Shown piece after piece: positions 58,441 through 64,000 of a stretch of DNA of 64,000 bases. Where the stretch lies: NCBI GenBank assembly GCA_947253765.1, contig CAMYAK010000004.1, positions 50,193 through 114,192 on the forward strand, written 5' to 3'. The first letter of the stretch is position 1, and the number at the start of each line of letters is the position of its first letter. Under the pieces are notes generated by a model. The model was given only the letters and a program-made list of their open reading frames with translations. It did no database searches and was not told the origin of the DNA. The DNA comes from an uncultured Tissierellia bacterium (GTDB taxonomy: Bacteria > Bacillota > Clostridia > Tissierellales > Peptoniphilaceae). Made by a program: the position numbers and the translations under genes.

Positions 58441-59943
58441 ATGAAAAAATATAAATCACTTATTATTTTTCTATTTTGCCTGATCCTTTTTACAGCATGC
58501 TCAAGAGCCAAGGACGATAAAAAATTGGACATTGACAGCACAATCCATGAGCCTGAAAATAAGGCCCTGCCTATGGAAGGGGTATGGACCATTGTCAAGA
58601 TTGATTCTGATGACGATAACCTGAAAAACCTGCCGACCTTCTCGATCAATGACAAACTATATATTTCAAGGAAATTGGTTGCCATCAATGATTTCATAAG
58701 TACTGATCCGTCGTTCTCTTCTAAGCTTGTTAATATTAAAGAGTATTTTCAGAGCAAACTTGTAAAACCGCCTGAAATCAAGGATATAGGGGAGAATGTT
58801 AAGGTCCTTATGGTAAGGGACGGGGACAATTTTTCAATGGACTTTACTATGCTGGATAAGGATAATGCCCTGTTCCTTTATGAGTCAAGAACCTATTATC
58901 TAAAAAGGACAGATAAAAAAGTTCCTGAGGACCTGGCCAAAAAATATATAGAATTCGCCAATATACAGGAGAAAAAGGAAGTCAAGGAAAAGGGAAAAAG
59001 TCTGATTTCATTTATAGGAGTGTATGAGAGTGTTAAAAACAGCCAGGGCTTTGAGGATGAGCTTTATTCAACTTATATGATCTATGATGACGGTAATATG
59101 GACAAACCGATAGTAAACAAGATTGAAGGTCTTTATATTCCGTCATTTGAGACCAAATCAAGTATTATGACCTACAGGACATACGGCCTGGATCCTGACA
59201 CAGGCTTAAAGAGGGGGATTTTCTCACTTTATTCGGCCGATGATCCCGACGGTTCACCTATTGCCAGCTTAAAGGATAGGAAGTCAAGACAAATTACTTA
59301 TTGCGGTAAGGGACTAATATCTTTTGCTTATAAGGTTCCGGGCCAACCCATGTCGGCGCCGGGGAAATATGAGATACGGAGTTTGGATAAGTTGGGAAAG
59401 GAAGCCCTTGGCGTTGATAAAATTGCCGGCCAGGGTGAGGTGGATGCCTTTAAAGAGCAGATAATGATACAAAAATCATTCATAGATCCTGATGTGAAAG
59501 CAAACGAGAACGGGGAAGAAGACCTGTCCAATATTGGAGTTGTCAGACAAAAAAATCGCTGGTCATTCATGACTGCAGCTTTTTGGACTCGCGGGACAAA
59601 CAACTATTCAACAAAAATAAACTTGAATTTGAACACGGATATTCAGATCTTCGACAGCCCTACAAAACAGTTTGACTGGTCAAGGCTGGTAAACCGGTTC
59701 CCAATGGCTGATACGGCTTCACTTTCGCCTGACGGAACAAGGATGATTGTTAAAACTGAGGATGAAATTCACTATATGCAATTTTTAGGGGACGGGCCGG
59801 CGAATAAAGCAATTCTTTCAATTCAGGTACATTCCAACAGCAAGATAATTTCCTTGGATTATTTTACAGATAAGTTGGCTGACCAGGCTAAGGAGAATTT
59901 TTTAAAGCTCAACCTGTCACAGCCGCAAGTAATATTTGATTAA
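58441..59943 (+). CDS. Lipoprotein of unknown function downstream of the two-component system
   Basis: Lipoprotein signal MKKYKSLIIFLFCLILFTAC with lipobox FTAC, Cys20. The mature 480 residues are polar with many alternating strand patterns (GVWTIVKIDSDDD, TSLSPDGTRMIVKTEDEIHY), suggesting a beta-rich, possibly propeller-like fold; SPDGTRM resembles a WD40/TolB-type blade. I do not recognise a family. ATG after TAGGAG, nine bases after the kinase, so it is in the same operon and could be the kinase's accessory sensor or target, as lipoproteins next to kinases often are. It ends at a shared terminator. Confidence 0.82.
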   Translation: MKKYKSLIIFLFCLILFTACSRAKDDKKLDIDSTIHEPENKALPMEGVWTIVKIDSDDDNLKNLPTFSINDKLYISRKLVAINDFISTDPSFSSKLVNIKEYFQSKLVKPPEIKDIGENVKVLMVRDGDNFSMDFTMLDKDNALFLYESRTYYLKRTDKKVPEDLAKKYIEFANIQEKKEVKEKGKSLISFIGVYESVKNSQGFEDELYSTYMIYDDGNMDKPIVNKIEGLYIPSFETKSSIMTYRTYGLDPDTGLKRGIFSLYSADDPDGSPIASLKDRKSRQITYCGKGLISFAYKVPGQPMSAPGKYEIRSLDKLGKEALGVDKIAGQGEVDAFKEQIMIQKSFIDPDVKANENGEEDLSNIGVVRQKNRWSFMTAAFWTRGTNNYSTKINLNLNTDIQIFDSPTKQFDWSRLVNRFPMADTASLSPDGTRMIVKTEDEIHYMQFLGDGPANKAILSIQVHSNSKIISLDYFTDKLADQAKENFLKLNLSQPQVIFD

Positions 59944-59983
59944 AAAGTCCTGCCTGTTTGCTCAAGCAAGCAGGACTTTTTTT
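59942..59983. terminator. Bidirectional terminator between the lipoprotein and GIY-YIG genes
   Basis: Twelve-pair stem AAAAAGTCCTGC / GCAGGACTTTTT (59942-59953, 59970-59981) with an inner TTGC-TCAA-GCAA hairpin and T to 59983. It starts inside the lipoprotein TAA and contains the TGA (59962-59964) and last codons of the minus-strand gene. Confidence 0.88.
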
Positions 59984-60246
59984 AATTGGCAGGAATCAAT
60001 ATTGGCGGAGATCAAGTTCAATTTTTCCGTCCTCTTGAGTTTCTTTATTGCGGACTCCATCCGCATAGCAGTGGATTTAGAATCGAAAGTCCAATATGCG
60101 GCAAGCCTAACGGGGAGCCTTGATGCGGTATATTTTGAGGCCCGGCCCAAATTGTGATTTTTTAACCTTTTTTCAAGATCAACTGTATATCCGGTATATA
60201 GACTTCTATCAGAACATTCCAGAATATATGTATAAAACTCGGTCAT
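59962..60246 (-). CDS. GIY-YIG nuclease superfamily protein (UPF0213/YhbQ type)
   Basis: Small single-domain member of the GIY-YIG nuclease family. 94 residues: TYILECSDRSLYTGYTVDLEKRLKNHNLGRASKYTASRLPVRL contains the YIL/YTG core motifs, the Arg and the conserved His-Asn. E in RMESAIKK is the metal-binding Glu. Family members have been linked to DNA repair or remain uncharacterised. ATG at 60246 overlaps the recX stop as ATGA. The C-terminal codons lie in a terminator hairpin. Confidence 0.9.
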   Translation of the reverse strand: MTEFYTYILECSDRSLYTGYTVDLEKRLKNHNLGRASKYTASRLPVRLAAYWTFDSKSTAMRMESAIKKLKRTEKLNLISANIDSCQLKKVLLA

Positions 60247-60899
60247 AGGTCGGACTGCTCCATCTTATCTTCTTCAAGTTTCCTGTTCAATTCTTTTATG
60301 ACATGGCCGGGATTAAAGCCTCTTCTGACCATTGCTTGGTAGGTCCTGTCAAATTCCTTCCTGTCTGTAAGGTCCCTGGCCCCATATTTTTTATATAAAA
60401 TATCCCTTAAAGAGTTGGACTCCGCTTCATCATCAAGCTTTGCCAAGGCATTTTCAATATCAACCGGTCTTAAGCCCAGCTCATACAGTTTCGAAGAAAT
60501 CTTCCTTTTAGACCACTTTTTTAGGCGGGACCTGTCACGGCTGTAGCGTAAAGCAAATTCAGCATCATTTAAAAGACCCTTTTGTTCTAATATTTCTATA
60601 ATTTCACATATAAGTTGATCATCAAAAGCCTTTAGTTTTAGTTTTTTTATTACCTGTCCCTCGGACCTTTGTGCATATAAAGCATACCTTTCAGCATAGA
60701 TTAAGGCTCGATTCTTCTTGTCCTCTGTTGAAATAAGCTCGTATGTATCTCCATCTACAAGGTCGTCGACATGGAGGTTCAGTTTAATATATGTTTCATA
60801 GGACAATAAGAAGTCTTGAGCTTGGTTTGAATTTGATATTTTAAAAAGGAAGCAGCCGGTTTTATCATCATAAGTGATTTTTTCAATAATCTTATCCAA
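60243..60899 (-). CDS. recX: Regulatory protein RecX
   Basis: Modulator of RecA filaments. 218 residues of mostly helical three-helix repeats: QSLEV-like LNLHVDDL at the N terminus, then DDQLICEIIEILEQKGLLNDAEFALRYSRDR with the RecX signature, KLYELGLRPVDIENAL and YQAMVRRGFNPGHVI. TTG start at 60899, with GAGGAG eight bases upstream. Coupled to the GIY-YIG gene. recA is not in this window. Divergent from the PC4-like gene. Confidence 0.9.
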   Translation of the reverse strand: MDKIIEKITYDDKTGCFLFKISNSNQAQDFLLSYETYIKLNLHVDDLVDGDTYELISTEDKKNRALIYAERYALYAQRSEGQVIKKLKLKAFDDQLICEIIEILEQKGLLNDAEFALRYSRDRSRLKKWSKRKISSKLYELGLRPVDIENALAKLDDEAESNSLRDILYKKYGARDLTDRKEFDRTYQAMVRRGFNPGHVIKELNRKLEEDKMEQSDL

Positions 60900-60988
60900 G
60901 TTTTACTCCTCTCTGTCTCAAAATACCAATATGTTTCTTTAAATTTCTCCGCGTTTCTATTATCAATAAAATTATATTAAAGAATTTA

Positions 60989-61018
60989 TTGTCTGTTAAG
61001 TTTAATAAAAATTATGAT
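60989..61018 (+). promoter_or_regulatory. Candidate promoter of the PC4-like gene
   Basis: TTGTCT at 60989-60994, 18-base spacer, TATGAT at 61013-61018, about 68 bases before the ATG. Confidence 0.5.
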
Positions 61019-61085
61019 AAACTGAAACCGATCATAATTAATCTTATAGGATCCCGAAAATATTTTTAACATGAAAGGAAAAACA

Positions 61086-61310
61086 ATGGCTGAAATTAAA
61101 TATGAAATAGTTGAGAATTTAGGCGTACTTAGCGAGGACGCAAAGGGTTGGCGCAAGGAAGTAAATCTGGTAAGTTGGAACGAAAGGCCGGCCAAATACG
61201 ATATAAGGTCCTGGAATCCCGACCATAACCGCATGAGCAAGGGAATAACCTTAAGTGAAGATGAAACAAAACTTCTCAGCGAACTCTTACAGGAAGAATT
61301 CAAAGGATAA
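61086..61310 (+). CDS. YdbC/PC4-like single-stranded nucleic acid binding protein
   Basis: 74 residues: IKYEIVENLGVLSEDAKGWRKEVNLVSWNERPAKYDIRSWNPDHNRMSKGITLSEDE matches the YdbC family, whose structure resembles the eukaryotic coactivator PC4 and binds single-stranded DNA. The ATG at 61086 has AAAGGA upstream; an in-frame ATG at 61071 precedes that site. Followed after 13 bases by a CYTH gene. The cellular role is not established; it may act in transcription or repair. Confidence 0.88.
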   Translation: MAEIKYEIVENLGVLSEDAKGWRKEVNLVSWNERPAKYDIRSWNPDHNRMSKGITLSEDETKLLSELLQEEFKG

Positions 61311-61323
61311 TTTGGAGAATTTT

Positions 61324-61866
61324 ATGAAAGAAGTGGAAGTTAAACTTATAGGCCTGGATGAACAGGAGTTGATAGATAAGATTATCAAAAAGGGCGGGGT
61401 TTATGAATCCTGTGAAGACCAAATAAACATAAGAATAAATTCCACCTCACATCCCATACCCGATCCTTCCTATCTCCGCCTTAGACAAATCAAGGTGGAG
61501 GGGAAGGAGACGGTTAACGAATTTACCTTTAAAACAAGGGTGGAAAGCGATCAGGCCAGGGTTAATAGGGAATATACCTGTATTGTCAATGATCCCGGTG
61601 AGCTCTTAAAGATACTAAGTCTAATGGGTTATGACCGCCAGGAAAAGGGCCGAAAGATCCGCAAGCGTTACCTTTATAAAGGATTTAGGATCGAGTTTGA
61701 TCACTGGGATAAGGACAGTTTTCCTTTCCCATACATAGAAGTTGAAGGTGAGAGTCCGCAGGCTTTGACAGAATTTCTTGAAGAATTTTCAATCCCGCAA
61801 GAAGCTGTTTCAACCAAATCTATAGCAGAGCTTAAAAATGAATATTGTAAATATGCGCGTGATTGA
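61324..61866 (+). CDS. CYTH domain protein (class IV adenylate cyclase / triphosphatase family)
   Basis: Triphosphate tunnel metalloenzyme family. 180 residues with the ExExK motif at the N terminus (KEVEVKL), paired basic and acidic strands RLRQIKVEG, NEFTFKTRVES, IRKRYLYKGFRIEFDHW and PYIEVEGES. Family members are adenylate cyclases (CyaB), thiamine triphosphatases or inorganic triphosphatases; sequence does not decide. The ATG at 61324 follows GGAG; an ATG at 61255 would overlap the PC4-like gene. The stop lies inside the greA promoter. Confidence 0.87.
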   Translation: MKEVEVKLIGLDEQELIDKIIKKGGVYESCEDQINIRINSTSHPIPDPSYLRLRQIKVEGKETVNEFTFKTRVESDQARVNREYTCIVNDPGELLKILSLMGYDRQEKGRKIRKRYLYKGFRIEFDHWDKDSFPFPYIEVEGESPQALTEFLEEFSIPQEAVSTKSIAELKNEYCKYARD

Positions 61867-61891
61867 CACAAATGGGCTTAAATCCTATAAT
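61863..61891 (+). promoter_or_regulatory. Consensus promoter of greA
   Basis: Perfect TTGACA (61863-61868), 17-base spacer, perfect TATAAT (61886-61891). It overlaps the stop codon of the CYTH gene. Predicted start near 61898. Confidence 0.93.
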
Positions 61892-61904
61892 ATAAGCAGT
61901 GAAG

Positions 61905-61934
61905 GCAGGTGAGAAATCTCCTGCTCTATTTTTT
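61905..61934 (+). terminator. Early terminator/attenuator in the greA leader
   Basis: Stem GCAG(GT)GAG / CTCCTGC (61905-61913, 61918-61924) with a small A-rich loop, followed by TCTATTTTTT. It begins about seven bases after the predicted transcription start and ends about 22 bases before the greA ATG, so it would release a transcript of roughly 37 bases. Confidence 0.7.
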
Positions 61935-61956
61935 AATAAAAGTAAGGATGGAGACC

Positions 61957-62445
61957 ATGGATAATATTGAAAACAATTTAAACCTGATTACTCAAGAAGG
62001 TTATGATGACCTGATGAATGAACTTAATTATCTTAAAACTGTGGAAAGACCGGCTATAAGGGAAAGAATCAAGGTTGCCAGAGGCTTCGGGGATCTTTCA
62101 GAAAACGCGGAATACGATGCGGCAAGGGAAGAGCAGTCAAAGACCGAGAGCCGGATTTTGGAGATAGAGGGCCTGCTTAAGTTCAGTAAAATTTATGATA
62201 AAGATGCGGATAAGCAGGAAGGTATCAAGATGGGGTCAACCGTTGAGGTCCTCGATATAGATTTGGACGAGAAAATGGTTCTAACCATAAAAGGCTCCAC
62301 TGAGGCCAACCCGAAAAAAGCGATCATATCAATTGAATCACCGCTCGGAAAAGGCCTGATAGGCCACAAACCGGGGGATAAAGTTACTATTGAAGCACCG
62401 GCAGGGAAGATAGAATATAAGGTTTTGGATATAAAAGTGCAGTAG
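61957..62445 (+). CDS. greA: Transcription elongation factor GreA
   Basis: Rescues backtracked RNA polymerase by stimulating transcript cleavage. N-terminal coiled coil with LITQEGYDDLMNELNYLKTVERP and the tip DLSENAEYDAAREEQ carrying the acidic residues; C-terminal FKBP-like domain with GSTVEVLD and SIESPLGKGLIGHKPGDKV. The ATG at 61957 gives 162 residues and has AAGGATGGAG upstream; an ATG at 61948 touches the AAGG site. Consensus promoter and a terminator-like leader precede it. lysS follows after 60 bases, a common pairing. Confidence 0.96.
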   Translation: MDNIENNLNLITQEGYDDLMNELNYLKTVERPAIRERIKVARGFGDLSENAEYDAAREEQSKTESRILEIEGLLKFSKIYDKDADKQEGIKMGSTVEVLDIDLDEKMVLTIKGSTEANPKKAIISIESPLGKGLIGHKPGDKVTIEAPAGKIEYKVLDIKVQ

Positions 62446-62505
62446 TTTAAAAGGTTCTTCAATTGTCGGTATTAGAAGATTTTGTCATGTGGGAAAGGGA
62501 ATAAG

Positions 62506-64000
62506 ATGATGCAAAAAAATTTAACGGATAATGAGCTTATCCGTATTCGTAAGGAGAAACTCAGTGACCTGGTAGCACAAGGCAGGGATCCTCACAAAAT
62601 AACAAAGTATGACGTAACGATTCATGCTGATGAATTGGTGGAGAATTTTGACTCCTACCAAGGCGATAATTTCTCATTGGCCGGAAGGATAATGGCCAAG
62701 CGTGGACACGGAAAAATATCTTTTATAGATTTGCAGGATTCATTCGGTCGGATCCAGGTTATAGCAAGATTTAATGCTATGAAGGATTTTTCAGTAATCA
62801 AAGACCTGGATATAGGAGATATTATCGGAGTTAAGGGGCAAGCGACCTACTCGGACCGTGGGGAAAAATCTGTAAGCGCGGAGGAGATAGTCCTTCTTAC
62901 AAAAAGCATCAAACCCTTGCCTGAAAAATACCATGGCTTGAAAGATATGGATCTTCGCTATAGGCAGCGCTATGTAGATCTTATTATGAACCCTGAAGTA
63001 AAGCAGGTTTTTGTTCAAAGATCAAAGATAATTTCAGGGATAAGGTCATTTCTTGATAATATAGGCTTCCTTGAGGTGGAGACTCCAATTCTTAACACCA
63101 TAGCAGGAGGTGCCGCCGCTCGTCCTTTTATAACCCATCACAACAGCTTGGACATAGATATGTATCTAAGGATTGCCAATGAGCTTTATCTAAAGAGGCT
63201 AATAGTCGGCGGATTTGACAGGGTCTATGAAATGGGACGTATGTTTAGAAATGAGGGTATGGATGCCAGCCACAACCCCGAATACACCGCAATTGAGCTC
63301 TACCAGTCCTATACTGACCACAATGGAGTTATGGAAATAACCGAAAACATGATCTCAAAGATATGTAAAGACCTCCATGGAAGCCACAAAATCAGTTATG
63401 GCGGAAATGAACTGGATCTTTCAGCACCTTGGAGAAGAATAACAATGACCGAGGCTGTAAAAGAGTACTCAGGTGTTGATTTCAGCAATATCAGAGATGA
63501 TGATGAGGCTAAAAGGTTGGCTGACGAGCACGAGATCGAATATTCACAAACAGACGGTTGGGGAAAAATCTTGTCCCTATTCTTTGATAAATATGCTGAA
63601 GACAAGATGATCCAGCCCACATTTGTTTACGAATATCCGGTAGAAATAAGTCCATTAGCAAAGAGATCACCGGGAAATCCAGACATGACGGATCGTTTTG
63701 AAGCCTTTGTCAATGGATGGGAAATAGCCAACGGTTTTGCAGAACTTAATGATGCCCAGGACCAGTTAAAGCGTTTTGAGCACCAGCTTGAGCTAAGAAA
63801 AGCGGGCGATGAAGAAGCCAATATGATGGATGAGGATTTCGTAAATGCCCTTGAGATCGGGCTGCCTCCAACAGGGGGGCTTGGAATTGGTGTGGACCGC
63901 GTCATTATGATTTTGACAGGCCAGTCATCTATCAGGGACGTCCTCCTTTTCCCAACAATGAAGCCAATAGGCTTAGAAAAGGCAGAAAATGGGGGTTTGT
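62506..64000 (+). CDS. lysS: Lysyl-tRNA synthetase, class II (3' end outside the window)
   Basis: Charges tRNA-Lys. Frame open from the ATG at 62506 (first of two adjacent ATGs, GGGAA upstream) to the window end, 498 codons. N-terminal OB-fold LAGRIMAKRGHGKISFIDLQD; class II core with MYLRIANELYLKRLIVGGFDRVYEMGRMFRNEG (motif 2 region), AGGAAARPFITHHN, and motif 3 GGLGIGVDRVIMILTG, then IRDVLLFPTMKP. Bacterial LysS is about 490-505 residues, so only a few codons are missing. No T-box is visible upstream; it is probably transcribed from the greA promoter. Confidence 0.97.
   Translation, partial: MMQKNLTDNELIRIRKEKLSDLVAQGRDPHKITKYDVTIHADELVENFDSYQGDNFSLAGRIMAKRGHGKISFIDLQDSFGRIQVIARFNAMKDFSVIKDLDIGDIIGVKGQATYSDRGEKSVSAEEIVLLTKSIKPLPEKYHGLKDMDLRYRQRYVDLIMNPEVKQVFVQRSKIISGIRSFLDNIGFLEVETPILNTIAGGAAARPFITHHNSLDIDMYLRIANELYLKRLIVGGFDRVYEMGRMFRNEGMDASHNPEYTAIELYQSYTDHNGVMEITENMISKICKDLHGSHKISYGGNELDLSAPWRRITMTEAVKEYSGVDFSNIRDDDEAKRLADEHEIEYSQTDGWGKILSLFFDKYAEDKMIQPTFVYEYPVEISPLAKRSPGNPDMTDRFEAFVNGWEIANGFAELNDAQDQLKRFEHQLELRKAGDEEANMMDEDFVNALEIGLPPTGGLGIGVDRVIMILTGQSSIRDVLLFPTMKPIGLEKAENGGL

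Noticed and set aside
1..64000. Search for mobile elements, defence islands, tRNA/rRNA genes and CRISPR arrays.
   Set aside because: No transposase, integrase, phage or defence gene, no long inverted repeats and no tRNA-like cloverleaf were noticed by eye; a tRNAscan and repeat search could still find something small.

Overview
The window is about 64 kb of chromosomal core from a low-to-middle GC Gram-positive anaerobe, most likely in the Clostridia/Tissierellia part of the Firmicutes. Support for this: heavy use of AGG (Arg) and ATA (Ile) codons; strong GGAGG ribosome binding sites and frequent GTG/TTG starts; CWB2-type cell-wall binding repeats; an alaS-ireB-ruvX-DUF1292 neighbourhood; a PTS with HPr Ser46; and YtxH, YitT, CvfB and RNase J. 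No genus can be fixed from the sequence alone. No tRNA or rRNA gene, CRISPR array, insertion sequence or prophage was seen. The genes are dense, mostly on the + strand, with three minus-strand islands (5450-10484, 38689-42321, 59962-60899).

Layout. 1-5380: the 3' part of pyrG, then a pantothenate uptake/CoA group (ECF S component, coaX) headed by a structured leader, dusB, and a secreted CWB2 amidase. 5450-10484 (minus): a class A penicillin-binding protein translationally coupled to a two-component system. 10656-12899: YigZ, YebC, Lgt. 13014-22963: the division and cell wall cluster, from a clear promoter with four MraZ boxes through mraZ, rsmH, ftsL, ftsI, mraY, murD, ftsW, ftsQ, ftsZ and nrdR to a terminator; murE, murF, murG, murC and ftsA are not in it. 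22993-31692: rarA, asnS, leuS, an Rrf2 regulator, alaS, ireB. 31809-38692: ruvX, DUF1292, RNase J, a U32 protein, then an FHA-RodA-PBP elongation module. 38689-42321 (minus): nadK, trkA, trkH. 42551-48015: a secreted GH25 lysozyme, a 6S RNA gene, YtxH/DUF948 proteins, a CcpA-like regulator, HPr and Enzyme I. 48102-50640: a zinc ABC importer. 50707-55272: YitT, CvfB, a foldase-like protein lacking its catalytic domain, PepD, DUF1292 and a small P-loop protein. 55335-59943: a pseudouridine synthase, a second two-component system and a lipoprotein. 59962-64000: GIY-YIG protein and RecX (minus), a PC4-like protein, a CYTH protein, greA with a terminator-containing leader, and lysS running off the end.

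How it works together. Much of the window builds and controls the envelope: lipid I synthesis and muramyl-peptide ligation (mraY, murD), two SEDS polymerases (FtsW, RodA), three PBPs, two wall hydrolases, lipoprotein maturation (lgt) and the Z ring. Translation (three complete and one partial aminoacyl-tRNA synthetase, tRNA and rRNA modification, YebC), carbon control (CcpA-like/HPr/EI), and zinc and potassium homeostasis make up most of the rest.

The most interesting signals are RNA and regulatory elements rather than proteins: two tandem hairpins with an identical pair of bulged adenosines before the pantothenate transporter (matching the published description of the pan RNA motif), a well-formed 6S RNA with its own promoter, four 10-bp-phased MraZ boxes, and a consensus promoter plus early terminator ahead of greA. 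I did not find a clearly new multi-gene system.
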